The notes: a model not told the origin generated them from the sequence alone. Counted from the first letter of the stretch, positions 1-8,685 are shown. The stretch: 64,000 nt of DNA from Cohnella terricola (GCF_007786475.1 NZ_VNJJ01000015.1:1-64000), one strand, 5' to 3'. Numbers and translations are program-made.

Positions 1-12
1 ACACCTCTAATC

Positions 13-30
13 CAGGGGGCTGGCCCCCTG
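13..30. terminator. Perfect GC-rich inverted repeat
   Basis: Two 8-base arms (CAGGGGGC and GCCCCCTG) face each other across a TG loop. This is a strong hairpin with only a weak T-rich tail. It may end a transcript arriving from outside the window. The gene it serves is not visible. Confidence 0.45.
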
Positions 31-480
31 CTATTTATCGCGAAAGAATGCTGTCACAAGCAGCTTAGCAACGGGATTTCTGTATGAGGGTGTTTTCAAA
101 CTGCACTTTTTTTGACAACTCCAATACTTCGCCTTGGCTCAAGCCACATTGTTCCGCCAGCCCCGCCCTCCACGGGCTTCTTGCTCCACAAGTCCTCCCA
201 AGCGTAGCCAAGGGAGGTCGTTGCACAAGAATTCGACGAAGCAGATCAAATAAATAACAAAAATGTAAAAGGGAATTCCGAATATATTGCCGAACCTCTT
301 ACTAGGAGTCTGAGAGTGTGAGAATTAACAAGTACGACATCTTGAGAACAATGGGATTTACAAAACGTACATAAAAACCGGTGCGAGATTAATGATAATA
401 GAAAATTGCATACCCGTATCTTTTTGCGGATTTTTATCGTTAATAGATTGAAAATTAAATTAAAGGAGAGTAGATGATCT
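31..480. other. Intergenic stretch with no supported gene
   Basis: About 450 bases in which I see no gene with a credible ribosome site. The open frames here are short, low in information and unlike any family I know. The last 20 bases hold the AAAGGAGAG ribosome site of the next gene. Confidence 0.5.
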
Positions 481-897
481 ATGGAGAGAATTGTCACATT
501 TGTAGCCAGCATTTTCATTCCGGTAACCGATATTACCCGATCTGCGGAGTGGTACGTTCGAATGTTCGACATGGAGACAATTGAAAAGACCGATCAACGA
601 GTCGGACTCGCGTTCCCTATCGGTCAAACGTTGGTTGTATTATGGAAAGTGGAAAAACCGCAGCCTGTCCAATTCGATTCAGGCAAATATATGATGCCTT
701 ACTTCAATTTCACTTCGTACGATATTGACAATTCGTATAGACGGCTTAAGGCAAAGGGAGCGGGGTTAAGTGAAATCCACGTAGAGGATGGATTTAGGTT
801 TTTCGAAGCTATCGATCCTGACGGTAATCCCTTTAATATTGTGGAAGAGACGGGACAAACACCGTATTTTGCTCACAAGAAAAATATAAGGAAGTAA
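481..897 (+). CDS. VOC family (glyoxalase/bleomycin-resistance fold) protein
   Basis: A 138-residue single-domain protein of the vicinal oxygen chelate superfamily. The N-terminal strand leads into the usual ITRSAEWYVRMFDM helix, and the C-terminal half carries the family hallmark DPDGNPFNIVEE near residues 111-122. These proteins are metal-dependent lyases, dioxygenases or drug-binding proteins, and the substrate cannot be read from sequence. The ATG start sits 10 bases after GGAGAG. The next gene begins five bases after this stop, and its ribosome site AAGGAAG overlaps the end of this frame, so the two are probably translated together. A housekeeping small-molecule role is the default guess. 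Confidence 0.85.
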   Translation: MERIVTFVASIFIPVTDITRSAEWYVRMFDMETIEKTDQRVGLAFPIGQTLVVLWKVEKPQPVQFDSGKYMMPYFNFTSYDIDNSYRRLKAKGAGLSEIHVEDGFRFFEAIDPDGNPFNIVEETGQTPYFAHKKNIRK

Positions 898-902
898 ACA
901 TA

Positions 903-1670
903 ATGCCACAGGGGGACCGTTCAGATGCAGGATATGAGACGTTTGCGGTGATGACACTGCCGCTGCAAAGCGATCTGAAGCAGTATTGTCTGGCTAAGGC
1001 GGGTTCAGCGTGGGATGCGGACGATTTGCTGCAGGAGTCGCTCATTAAAGCATATCGTTGGCACACTCGGTTCCCAAGCAGGGAAATTACGAAGCCTTTT
1101 TTGTTTCGAATTGCCGCCAACGCGTGGGTGGATATTTGCCGCAGTCGCAAATGGCAGCCGAAGGTCGGAGCGCTCGAGGTGGACAAAATCGGTTCTTATG
1201 ATGAATGGAGCCAATGGGATGTGCGTGAGGCGCTCGAGCTGTTGTCTGGTCGGCTCGAACCCAAGCAAGTCGTTCTTGTTTTGCTGATCGACGTATTTCA
1301 CTTTACCGCGAAAGAAACGGGAAAACTGTTTGGACAATCAGAGGGTTCGGTGAAGGCGGCTCTGAATCGGGCGAGGACGAGGCTGAGGACGGCCGTTGAA
1401 CGCCATCCCGAATATTGGGATGATTCTGTGTTTTCAGCTCCGCGCCGCGGACTTAGCATCGAGGTGTTCGAAGCGTTCGTCGACGGTTTTCGTCGTGCGG
1501 ACCCTATAGCGATTTTCCGATCGTACCAGACGCTGATTGACGATGGCGCTGTGGTGGATCGGATCGAATTGCGCGGAAAAACACTTTATTTTACGATTGT
1601 CGACCCCGACGGCAATTTATTGATGATAACGGAGAAGCTGAATGAGGGGCGTATGAAGTTCGAGGAGTGA
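903..1670 (+). CDS. ECF-type sigma-70 factor with C-terminal extension
   Basis: A 255-residue sigma factor. Region 2 lies near residues 35-80 (DADDLLQESLIKAYRWHTRF, then FLFRIAANAWVDICR). Region 4 lies near residues 110-165 and contains the helix-turn-helix KETGKLFGQSEGSVKAALNR. About 85 further residues follow, with a SnoaL-like opening (FEAFVDGFRRADPIAIFRSY) and an ending, FTIVDPDGNLLMI, that recalls a VOC motif. ECF factors with NTF2/SnoaL-like tails are known to be controlled by that tail instead of a separate anti-sigma factor. No anti-sigma gene is adjacent. The gene lies between VOC and DinB genes and is probably co-transcribed with them. The fold of the tail is an inference. Confidence 0.85.
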   Translation: MPQGDRSDAGYETFAVMTLPLQSDLKQYCLAKAGSAWDADDLLQESLIKAYRWHTRFPSREITKPFLFRIAANAWVDICRSRKWQPKVGALEVDKIGSYDEWSQWDVREALELLSGRLEPKQVVLVLLIDVFHFTAKETGKLFGQSEGSVKAALNRARTRLRTAVERHPEYWDDSVFSAPRRGLSIEVFEAFVDGFRRADPIAIFRSYQTLIDDGAVVDRIELRGKTLYFTIVDPDGNLLMITEKLNEGRMKFEE

Positions 1671-1676
1671 TTTTAC

Positions 1677-2177
1677 TTGTTGGAAATCTTGCAGCAACAA
1701 TACGATTGGATCAGATCCGCTAGAAAAAACTTGTTTACGTTTATGGAAGAGATCCCTCCTCAAATATTACATCAAACAATTCCCGATTATGGGAACGGAA
1801 CGATCATTCGGACCCATATTCATGTCGCTGACTCTTATAGGTTCTGGCTGGGATCTTTCGCGTTTAAGAAGTTAAACGAAAATATGGAAACTACCGTACA
1901 TGAGATTGAACAAGCTGATGTGAAGTATGTCCGTGACAGATTTGCGGAAGTAGATGAAATCGTTCAACGGTTCTTGAATGAATATTGCGGTCGCTGGCGT
2001 GAACCTATCGAGCAAGATAAGAACTGGAAGGGATACCCAAGGACCCCTACTCCTTTGCTGCTGTTAACTCATGTTGAGACACATGAATTTCATCACAAAG
2101 GTCAAATCGTGTCGATGGCAAGACATCTGGGTAATCCGCCTCCTGCCGATGATCGTTTGGGCGGACTCTTTTCCTAA
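1677..2177 (+). CDS. DinB family protein
   Basis: A 166-residue four-helix DinB/YfiT-like protein. The conserved metal-binding histidines are visible in RTHIHVADSYRFWLG near residue 45 and in THVETHEFHHKGQIV near residues 137-151. The family coordinates a divalent metal, and some members are thiol S-transferases or damage-induced proteins; the specific reaction is unknown. A TTG start is chosen because GAGGAG, at the very end of the sigma gene, sits 8 bases upstream and no ATG fits better. Tight spacing puts it in one transcript with the sigma factor and the VOC genes on both sides. Confidence 0.85.
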   Translation: MLEILQQQYDWIRSARKNLFTFMEEIPPQILHQTIPDYGNGTIIRTHIHVADSYRFWLGSFAFKKLNENMETTVHEIEQADVKYVRDRFAEVDEIVQRFLNEYCGRWREPIEQDKNWKGYPRTPTPLLLLTHVETHEFHHKGQIVSMARHLGNPPPADDRLGGLFS

Positions 2178-2211
2178 TAATTCAAAAATAAAATCGATAA
2201 GAGGTGTGGAA

Positions 2212-2607
2212 ATGAAAGCTTTAGGATTGAGGAACATCGATGTTATTACCGTGTTCGTTGAGGATCTGCAGAACTCGAAGTCGTTCTATCAAGAGGTTTT
2301 CGGCCTTTCAGCCGTTTATGAAGATGACAACTCCGCAGTTTTTGATTTCGGAGACATGAGTATTAATTTGCTGATTATTCCTGCAGCGAGAGAGCTAATC
2401 GATCCTGGAACTGTCGCAAGCCGAGAGTCTGGGTCACGCTTCCAATTTACCATCCGAGTAGATGATGTGGATGCTGTCTGCATCGAACTGACTATGCGTG
2501 GTGTCGCCCTCCTCAACGGCCCAATGAATAGGCCGTGGGGAGTACGCACTGTAAGTTTCGCGGATCCGGGTGGACATATATGGGAGATTGCGCAACAACT
2601 TAATTAA
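2212..2607 (+). CDS. VOC family protein (glyoxalase-like)
   Basis: A 131-residue VOC protein. It opens with IDVITVFVEDLQNSKSFYQE, typical of the first beta-alpha unit, and ends with VSFADPGGHIWEIAQQ, the family's metal-site strand. The frame is open further upstream, but ATG at 2212 follows GAGGTGTGG at the right distance and gives a normal-length protein, so the upstream part is not used. It is the last member of the VOC/ECF/DinB/VOC cluster, 34 bases after the DinB stop. Its substrate is unknown. Confidence 0.85.
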   Translation: MKALGLRNIDVITVFVEDLQNSKSFYQEVFGLSAVYEDDNSAVFDFGDMSINLLIIPAARELIDPGTVASRESGSRFQFTIRVDDVDAVCIELTMRGVALLNGPMNRPWGVRTVSFADPGGHIWEIAQQLN

Positions 2608-2683
2608 AAAGAGAATACCATGATAATGACCTGTAAAGGCCATGTTATAATAGGAAAATATTACATTTAGGAGTGAACTACTT

Positions 2684-3175
2684 ATGGAGAATATTATCCG
2701 TTCCAGCATTCATGATTTCGATTTTATGCTTAAGCCTATGATAAATCGCAATAGACGACGGACGAATGCTATATTTCCTGACAAGGAAGGCGTCTGGGAA
2801 GAGTTTGAAGCTAGTCACACGGGTGATAAATATCTCGATGGAAGGGTCATCGTAGATCATTTTGAAGGAACATACCCAGATGGAGAGGTCAGAAAAGGGA
2901 TGACGATACGTGCTTTTGACGAGGAAGCGCAGCAGTGGTCGCTGGTATGGCTTGATAACCGCAACCCCCATGATTTTAGACCGCTGATCGGGAAATTTGA
3001 AAATGGAATTGGTGTATTCAATCAGGTAATAGAAACACCGGATGGAAAGCCGCTGCATGTACGATTTGTTTGGGATGAGATCACGGAGAATACGGCACGC
3101 TGGCAACAGGCATTTTCATTTGATGGCGGAAACAGTTGGGATACGAATTGGATTATGGAGTTTACTAGAAGATAA
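2684..3175 (+). CDS. DUF1579-like protein
   Basis: A 163-residue soluble protein. The spaced motif FDFMLKPMINRNRRR, WEEFEASH, then TIRAFDEEAQQWSLVWLDNR and RWQQAFSFDGGNSWDTNWIM resembles small beta-barrel proteins grouped as DUF1579 (calycin-like). No catalytic residues are recognised. The ATG has AGGAGTG 8 bases upstream. About 75 bases separate it from the VOC gene, so it may have its own promoter. The family match is by eye; the function is unknown. Confidence 0.7.
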   Translation: MENIIRSSIHDFDFMLKPMINRNRRRTNAIFPDKEGVWEEFEASHTGDKYLDGRVIVDHFEGTYPDGEVRKGMTIRAFDEEAQQWSLVWLDNRNPHDFRPLIGKFENGIGVFNQVIETPDGKPLHVRFVWDEITENTARWQQAFSFDGGNSWDTNWIMEFTRR

Positions 3176-3208
3176 AAGTCTACGCTCTTTGGTCTTCAAA
3201 GAGAAGCT

Positions 3209-3286
3209 GACAGCTGGAGCGATTGGATTTCTTACGACGAGAACCCGATAGCCGTCGGAGATGATGAACATTCGAGCAAGGCATAA
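3209..3286 (+). pseudogene. C-terminal gene remnant (DSWSDWISYDENPI type)
   Basis: An open frame reading DSWSDWISYDENPIAVG and ending in TAA, with no start codon or ribosome site. A closely related frame occurs at 18146-18277 and a shorter one at 13232-13252. Sharing at the protein level, with mostly silent base changes, indicates decayed copies of one gene family. I do not recognise the parent protein. Confidence 0.5.
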
Positions 3287-3302
3287 CAGTATGTATATGC
3301 TG

Positions 3303-3345
3303 AATACATCGCCATGCAGCCTAGCGGCCGCGGCGATGTATTTTT
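3303..3345 (+). terminator. Intrinsic terminator hairpin
   Basis: AATACATCGCC pairs perfectly with GGCGATGTATT and is followed by a T run. A related hairpin, sharing the CATGCAGCCT loop sequence, lies at 33740-33782. Here it would end transcripts from the DUF1579-like gene. Confidence 0.7.
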
Positions 3346-3429
3346 CTATGTCCGGAGTCAACACGAATTCAACAACGCCGCTCTGACAGTTGCTCTGGGA
3401 GTACACAAAGATATCGACTCGTCTAGCAT

Positions 3430-3469
3430 AAGACGGCTCTAATCCCATTCGGGGTAAGAGTCGTCTTTT
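3430..3469 (+). terminator. Second intrinsic terminator hairpin
   Basis: AAGACGGCTCT pairs with AGAGTCGTCTT (one G-U) and is followed by TTTT. The 3176-3610 gap therefore holds a gene remnant and two terminators, and otherwise nothing that I recognise. Confidence 0.6.
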
Positions 3470-3610
3470 GATATGTGTTGATTAACAATCGCGATGATAT
3501 TTTGGACACTAGGAGTATTGCTTGTCATATGACAGTAAGGCACTACCCGATATTACACCGCGCAAGCCATCATTAAGAAAGCAGGATACAGAAGAAAGAA
3601 GGAGAGCGCG

Positions 3611-4192
3611 ATGGAAGCAACACTATCGAAAAGAGCGGTGCAGTCCCTATGGATGATGTGGGAGGGCGCATTTGACTGGATTACAACCTTTCGCAGCGCA
3701 TCGATTAAACAATACGGTATTTGTAAATTGGTTGTGAGGCGCCACCATGGGCGGACGTTAACCTGTTATGACGGACATCAAATTAGAAGCGGAGATTGGG
3801 TTGGAGAGCTTCATCTGGACAATCGAAAAGTGATGGAGCTTACGCGCGAATACGGGGCAGATTTGGCGGGGCTAAGCATTGCGCGTGCATTTCGGGCAGC
3901 GATCAAACAAATACGTCTGGAACTGAACGATAATCCGGAGATGGGTCAAATTCAGGCTTTTATGGGAATTACGTTGCTCCATCGGGGAATCGCCCATGGT
4001 ATCGGCTTTGAAAATCATCCCATTAAGGTGAAATGGCAGCGGCTGTGGTACGGGTGTTATCTTCGTTTGCTGCTCAGAGTCATGCATCCGGAAGGAAAGC
4101 GGCGTATTCGGCAAAATAGAGAGCAGCTGTCGCCTGTGCTAATGATGATAAGCACACCGGCACTAAAAGCTCGCGGTAGATTATCACGTTAA
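3611..4192 (+). CDS. YkoP-like domain protein
   Basis: A 193-residue protein whose layout matches the YkoP-like domain: an N-terminal LWMMWEGAFDWI helix, the CDGHQI-like turn (TCYDGHQIRSGDWVGELHLDN), and the conserved GITLLHRGIAHGIGFE followed by LLLRVMHPEGKRR. In Bacilli this domain is found alone or fused to polysaccharide deacetylases, and its role is not established. No deacetylase lies nearby. The ATG has GGAGAG 4-5 bases upstream. It is followed by a copy of the dispersed hairpin element. Family membership is recognised from memory. Confidence 0.65.
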   Translation: MEATLSKRAVQSLWMMWEGAFDWITTFRSASIKQYGICKLVVRRHHGRTLTCYDGHQIRSGDWVGELHLDNRKVMELTREYGADLAGLSIARAFRAAIKQIRLELNDNPEMGQIQAFMGITLLHRGIAHGIGFENHPIKVKWQRLWYGCYLRLLLRVMHPEGKRRIRQNREQLSPVLMMISTPALKARGRLSR

Positions 4193-4213
4193 TGGGGCAA
4201 TTTGTCGTATTCT

Positions 4214-4282
4214 TGGGGCTACTAGTGGGCATTCTGTTGCGGCCCTCTTTGGCGTTCTCGTTCAACAGTTTGCAAACGACTT
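4214..4282. repeat. Dispersed hairpin element, copy A (partial)
   Basis: It carries the right arm CTGTTGCGGCCCTC and the conserved tail GGCGTTCTCGTTCAACAG. The left arm is degraded to GGGGCT. Other copies are at 11546, 13300, 46692, 50141 and 61230. It lies between convergent genes, as a two-way terminator would. Confidence 0.6.
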
Positions 4283-4333
4283 CGCGAAAATAAGTCCATT
4301 TAGTTCCATATGTCGCAGCGTACTTGTGGGTTT

Positions 4334-5398
4334 TTATAATACCGGAATAACATCCTCACGAAGCATGCGTTCGGGGTCTGCCTTTTCCTGAGAGAACGGA
4401 CTAAAAGTCATGACGATGACTGTTTTCAGGTCAGGAATAACGCGAATAATTTGACCGCCGTACCCGTTGGCTTCATAGCTGAAATGGCTTTTTCCATCGC
4501 TACCTTTGACGTCCGCAAGCCAGAACAGATAACCGTATTGATCACCGGGTTCAGTTGTATTTGTAGAAATATGACGCTCAGTGGAGGCGGTCACCCATTT
4601 CATGGGAACGATCTGTTTCCCCTGCCATTTGCCTTTATGAAGATAAAGTAAACCGAACTTCGCCATATCGCGCGGGACCATAGTTAAATTCGTGCCCCCT
4701 ACGTTGATGCCGTTACTGTCGGACATCCAGTAGTAGTTTTGGATGCCGAGTGGCCCGAATAGATTACGATCTGCGAACTCTCGGGTGGACATCTTGGCCT
4801 GCTTGGTGATCATCGCGGATAAGAACTGGGTAAGTCCCGTATTGTAAGCGAACTTGGTCCCCGGCGTGTTCACTATGGGCTGCTTGATCGCAAAGTCGAA
4901 TAGGTCTGGGCTATTAATGAAATTTTGAAAATCATCATCCGCCGGTTTTAGGCCACCAGTCAACGTCAACGCATTCTTGACAGTAATGTCTTTTTTACGG
5001 GAATCTTGTTCATTTACGAAATATTCCGGCATGATCTCAGAAACTTTAGTATCCAGTCCTCCGATTAGGCCTTGATCGATGGCGATTCCCGTTAATGCCG
5101 ACATGATGCTCTTAGTAACCGAGAATACGCCGTTAGGTTTATTAGGGTCACCTCCGTTGTAGTATTTCTCGAATACGATATCGTCGTCTTTCACAATGAG
5201 TAAGCTTGTAATTTTTTTATTTACCGATAATTTATTATCCAATTCATCCAGTTGTTGGGCGTCCATTCCCTTATCTTTCGGATCGGCTGTTTTCCAGGTG
5301 AATGTGGTTGGTTGTGACTTGCCGAGCAACAAGTTGCAGCCGGAAGCGAAGATACAGCAACAAATGCAAAGCAGTAAAAGTAGAAAGAATTTCCGCAT
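4334..5398 (-). CDS. Serine hydrolase lipoprotein, beta-lactamase (class C) fold
   Basis: A 354-residue exported protein. A lipoprotein signal ends in the lipobox ASGC with Cys21. The penicillin-binding fold shows the catalytic S93-V-T-K96 (GVFSVTKSIMSALTG) and a tyrosine motif FAYNTG at residue 185, with GYGGQIIRVIPDL near the C-terminus. Such proteins are carboxypeptidase- or esterase-like enzymes acting outside the membrane. Similarity to lactamases does not imply antibiotic hydrolysis. The start is firmly set by GGAGGTGTCCGT directly before the ATG. It is a lone gene, convergent with the YkoP-like gene. The substrate is unknown. Confidence 0.88.
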   Translation of the reverse strand: MRKFFLLLLLCICCCIFASGCNLLLGKSQPTTFTWKTADPKDKGMDAQQLDELDNKLSVNKKITSLLIVKDDDIVFEKYYNGGDPNKPNGVFSVTKSIMSALTGIAIDQGLIGGLDTKVSEIMPEYFVNEQDSRKKDITVKNALTLTGGLKPADDDFQNFINSPDLFDFAIKQPIVNTPGTKFAYNTGLTQFLSAMITKQAKMSTREFADRNLFGPLGIQNYYWMSDSNGINVGGTNLTMVPRDMAKFGLLYLHKGKWQGKQIVPMKWVTASTERHISTNTTEPGDQYGYLFWLADVKGSDGKSHFSYEANGYGGQIIRVIPDLKTVIVMTFSPFSQEKADPERMLREDVIPVL

Positions 5399-5620
5399 AC
5401 GGACACCTCCATAGCATTTTAGGAAACGTTTGCAAAATCAATTATTACCAAAATATATCAATAAGTATTAGAAGAGTCTATGCATTTTGTTACTAAAATA
5501 GTGGGAACTAATACTCCCCGTACGATGCTTAAGAGCCGTTCGAAGCGCTAAGCAAAAATTATTGTAATTACAGTGAACGATTCGCAATCGGCTCTTGTCT
5601 AATAGTGTGGAGGTGAATAC

Positions 5621-6166
5621 GTGAAATCCCATGTAGAGTTTCGATACTTGGTGAATATGGATCGTATGGACAAGACGGATCTGTATGAACTGATGACTGC
5701 ATATGGAGACGATGTAAGGAGATACGCTTATGCCATCACCAAAAACAGGGAACAGGCCAAAGATATTGCCCAGGAAGTGTTTCTTAAAGTATATCGCAGC
5801 ATTGGTTCGTTCAAGGGCGATTCGTCTATGAAAACATGGCTATTTACAATCACAAGAAATCTCGCCATTAACGAATTAAAGTCCAGCTATATGCGTCGCA
5901 TCGTTTTACTCGGTTGGGTGAAGCCGCAAAAGAATGAACGGTCAGCGGAAATGGATTACTTTACGGAACAATCTGTTCGGGAGATTAGAGATATCATTAT
6001 GAAGTTGCCGAACAAGCTGCGAGAAGTTCTTATTTTGACTCTTGAACACGAACTGACGATGGCAGAGATCGCTAAACTAGTGAATGTATCGGAAGGCACG
6101 GTTAAATCGAGATTACATAGGGCACGCCAGATCATTATTAGAAAATGGAGGGTGACAGAGCCATGA
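5621..6166 (+). CDS. ECF RNA polymerase sigma factor
   Basis: A 181-residue ECF sigma factor. Region 2 contains REQAKDIAQEVFLKVYRSIG and MKTWLFTITRNLAINELK. Region 4 contains LPNKLREVLILTLEHELTMAEI and SEGTVKSRLHRARQ. The GTG start is set by GGAGGTG five bases upstream. It overlaps the next gene by ATGA, the usual design of a sigma/anti-sigma pair. It probably directs transcription of this operon plus unknown targets when the membrane partner releases it. Confidence 0.93.
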   Translation: MKSHVEFRYLVNMDRMDKTDLYELMTAYGDDVRRYAYAITKNREQAKDIAQEVFLKVYRSIGSFKGDSSMKTWLFTITRNLAINELKSSYMRRIVLLGWVKPQKNERSAEMDYFTEQSVREIRDIIMKLPNKLREVLILTLEHELTMAEIAKLVNVSEGTVKSRLHRARQIIIRKWRVTEP

Positions 6167-7194
6167 ACGAGCGATCGATGGATTGGGAGAGCAGAGTAAA
6201 GCAGGGACTATTTACGGAGGAGGTTTTTTCCGACGAGATGAAGCGATCGGTGTTGGAGGCCGTAGATCGTCAACCTGGTTATTTCTCTTGGCAATGGAAG
6301 CGTCTTGCGGGGGCGGTAGTCTTAAGTATCATTTCGGTAATTTTGATCGCAAATTGGCCATACGCCAATGTCGACAAGGCAGCTTCCGGTTTATCCGACG
6401 AGATGAAGATGCCTGTTATATTCAAGCCCCTCGACGCCAGAAATTGGACATTCGGGCAGGTTATTTCACAAGCAGACCCCGACATTCTTCCGGGGTTATC
6501 CAATAAGTACAACCCTTTAAAAAATAAGACAATTACGCAGATTCCGTTTAGCGATATCCAATTGATCGATGAAAAGCAAATAGACGGTTTCGGAACGATA
6601 TTGCATTATACTCTAAAGCCCGATTCAGTGACCCCTCATGAAGTAAAAGGAAACCCGGATTACTTTGGATTTGCGGTAAACGGATCATCCCGGCCGAAAA
6701 CTTTGTACCATTACGGCACGGGGCATATGTATGACCAACAGTTCAGCATGACACGACTGTTCGGACAGGAGGTGCTTAAAATCGAACAACCGGTTTGCAG
6801 AATAGATGGCGAAACGTGCGTCTGGTACTTTAATAGGGATGCGGATGGACAGGTCTACTCGTACATGGATCTTGATGCTGCCAGCTATGAACGTGATTTG
6901 GATGGCGATGGAAAAGAAGAGGTGGTGGTTGTTACCCACAAACAAAACCAAATCTACATCTTTAAAGAACAGGATGGACAGCTCTTATGGGCAAGCATAA
7001 GAGACATTTTGAAAGTCAATCAAGATGACACCATACAATATGACGACGCAAGTGGCACTTTTACAGTACATTCAACCCTAACGGGAGGGGAAGATGCTGT
7101 TAGTGTTTATCTCTATAAGGAAGGGTCGGATTCGCTTGTTAGAATAGATAGCAACGGCAATATCATGCAAGCAACGGATAAACCTTCATCTTAA
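6163..7194 (+). CDS. Putative membrane anti-sigma factor
   Basis: A 343-residue single-pass protein. A short cytoplasmic segment carries VFSDEMKRSVLEAV and is followed by one membrane helix near residues 42-60 (LAGAVVLSIISVILIAN). The outside domain of about 280 residues contains DLDGDGKEEVVVV, a calcium-loop/FG-GAP-like strand. The cytoplasmic motif resembles the ones seen before the membrane helix at 8682 and 26039 in this window. The start at 6163, not the upstream ATG at 6145, is chosen because GGAGGGTGA precedes it. The anti-sigma role is inferred from the ATGA overlap with the sigma gene and from topology; the sensed signal is unknown. Confidence 0.75.
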   Translation: MNERSMDWESRVKQGLFTEEVFSDEMKRSVLEAVDRQPGYFSWQWKRLAGAVVLSIISVILIANWPYANVDKAASGLSDEMKMPVIFKPLDARNWTFGQVISQADPDILPGLSNKYNPLKNKTITQIPFSDIQLIDEKQIDGFGTILHYTLKPDSVTPHEVKGNPDYFGFAVNGSSRPKTLYHYGTGHMYDQQFSMTRLFGQEVLKIEQPVCRIDGETCVWYFNRDADGQVYSYMDLDAASYERDLDGDGKEEVVVVTHKQNQIYIFKEQDGQLLWASIRDILKVNQDDTIQYDDASGTFTVHSTLTGGEDAVSVYLYKEGSDSLVRIDSNGNIMQATDKPSS

Positions 7195-7242
7195 GATACT
7201 CGAAAGCCAGTCCTTCCAACCCCGCGAGCTGAGACGACAAAA

Positions 7243-7277
7243 AGAGCATAATCTGATGCTTATCCAGATTATGCTCT
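7243..7277. terminator. Bidirectional terminator
   Basis: Perfect 13-base arms AGAGCATAATCTG and CAGATTATGCTCT around a 9-base loop, with A-rich flank on the left and T/A on the right. It separates the anti-sigma gene from the convergent lipoprotein gene. Confidence 0.8.
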
Positions 7278-7290
7278 ACATTAATGCTAA

Positions 7291-7806
7291 TTATTTAATA
7301 AAAGTTAAGCTATTTTGAATGTGCTTGAGAATATGTGAGTTTTGTTCATAATAATCTCTTGGCATATCTAGTGAAACCTCCAGCACACGATCATGATCAT
7401 CGATGACTATAATTTGGACGACGTGATCAGGGAATGCATCACTTCCAGCTATATTGAAGTCTGTTTTATAGGTCAACATAGTCATATTTTTTTTGAGCTT
7501 CTTTTCTTCACTCAGTTTATAGATGTCTTTATATGTCTTATCTTCCCAGTCGATAAACTTGCTTTTATACACATCTCTTGGATAAGGGTACGTATAAATA
7601 TAAAAAAGGCCAAACTCGCCTTCTTCCACATCTATACTATACGATAATTCGCTTGATCTCGAGGTCCACTCCTTAGGAATACTGAACTTCAACCCCTCAT
7701 ACGTTACAGTCTCATAATTATCTGAATTGGTCTGTGAGCTGCAGCCGACAATTATCACTCCTGTAATAAACAAAAACAATAAAACCTTTAATCTTCTCAT
7801 AATCAT
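7291..7806 (-). CDS. Small lipoprotein
   Basis: A 171-residue exported lipoprotein with a hydrophobic leader and lipobox IIVGC (Cys22). The mature part begins with a strand pattern, VTYEGLKFSIPKEWT, and ends DYYEQNSHILKHIQNSLTFI, which recalls PsbP/LpqN-like or DUF1795-like small domains whose last helix mediates folding. No catalytic motif is seen. The first ATG follows GGAG by 5 bases; the second ATG, two codons later, is equally possible. Codon use is more AT-rich than in its neighbours. It stands alone, convergent with the ECF operon. The function is unknown. Confidence 0.75.
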   Translation of the reverse strand: MIMRRLKVLLFLFITGVIIVGCSSQTNSDNYETVTYEGLKFSIPKEWTSRSSELSYSIDVEEGEFGLFYIYTYPYPRDVYKSKFIDWEDKTYKDIYKLSEEKKLKKNMTMLTYKTDFNIAGSDAFPDHVVQIIVIDDHDRVLEVSLDMPRDYYEQNSHILKHIQNSLTFIK

Positions 7807-8022
7807 CTATGCTCCATTCGCTGATAACGATTCACTCTCAGTTTTTCATAGTCTACTCCTCTTTTTTTCATCGATTATATCACGACTTCCACATATTAAC
7901 TATTTTAATGGGGCGGGTTAGCCTACCAACCAGATGGGCCATAAGAGACCCGGGCCGCCTCTATCGTCCACGAATTTGCAGGAACAACGCAGCGGCGCCT
8001 AGAATTCCATAAGCATAATGAT

Positions 8023-8053
8023 AAAGCCGAGGCTGTGAATGCTAGGCTTTTTT
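8023..8053 (+). terminator. Terminator-like hairpin upstream of ECF operon
   Basis: AAAGCC pairs with GGCTTT and runs into TTTTTT. It lies in the 7807-8121 gap, which otherwise shows nothing recognisable. It could end readthrough or act as an attenuator before the sigma gene at 8122. Confidence 0.5.
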
Positions 8054-8121
8054 ACGTACCGTTGAAAAAAAAGGAACTTTGCGGCTTCGCGCTCGTTGTT
8101 TTGTCAGAGGAGGTTGCCGGA

Positions 8122-8685
8122 GTGGATTACGAGTATATCAAGCAAATGAACGAAGGGATCGACCGCAACGCCTTGCTCGACGAACTGATGATGATGTACG
8201 GCAAGGATGTGTGGAACTATGCGTTCTTCTTGACGCGTCGCCGGGAACTGGCCGAGGATATCGCCCAGGAAACGTTCATAAAAGCCTACCACGCGATTTA
8301 CTCGTTCCGAGGCGGGATGACGATGAAAGCGTGGCTACTCGCGATCGCCCGCAACACGGCGCGGGATTACTTCAAATCCGCGTGGTTTCGCCGCGTCCAA
8401 CTGGTCTGGGAGGAGTACGAGACGAGCGTGTTCCAGCCTTCCGCGGAGAAGCAATGGTTCGTGTCGCTCGAACAGCGCGAAGTGTGGAATGCTGTGCTGA
8501 GCTTGCCGCGGAAGCTGCGGGAGGCGCTGCTGCTGTACGCGCATCACCATCTCACGCAGAAAGAGATCGCGGAAATGTTGCAGCTTAGCGAAGGGACGGT
8601 CAAATCGCGCATATTCCGCGCACGGGCCGCTATTAGCCGCAAGCTGGGTAGGCCTGCGGCCTTTGAAGGAGGAAAGCGTCCATGA
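8122..8685 (+). CDS. ECF RNA polymerase sigma factor
   Basis: A 187-residue ECF factor. Region 2 is RELAEDIAQETFIKAYHAIY and MKAWLLAIARNTARDYFKSA. Region 4 is LPRKLREALLLYAHHHLTQK and SEGTVKSRIFRARAAI. The frame is open further upstream, but GTG at 8122 follows AGAGGAGG by 8 bases and begins exactly where family members start. It overlaps the next gene by ATGA, and that gene overlaps a third by ATGA, so the three are one operon. The likely inhibitor is the fused membrane protein at 8682. The target promoters are not visible. Confidence 0.93.
   Translation: MDYEYIKQMNEGIDRNALLDELMMMYGKDVWNYAFFLTRRRELAEDIAQETFIKAYHAIYSFRGGMTMKAWLLAIARNTARDYFKSAWFRRVQLVWEEYETSVFQPSAEKQWFVSLEQREVWNAVLSLPRKLREALLLYAHHHLTQKEIAEMLQLSEGTVKSRIFRARAAISRKLGRPAAFEGGKRP

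Noticed and set aside
246-572. 108-codon minus-strand frame at the window start
   Set aside because: It overlaps the VOC gene start, and has low-complexity, shadow-like composition.
8079-8588. Overlapping plus-strand frame in the ECF sigma gene
   Set aside because: Arg-rich off-frame translation of a clear sigma factor.
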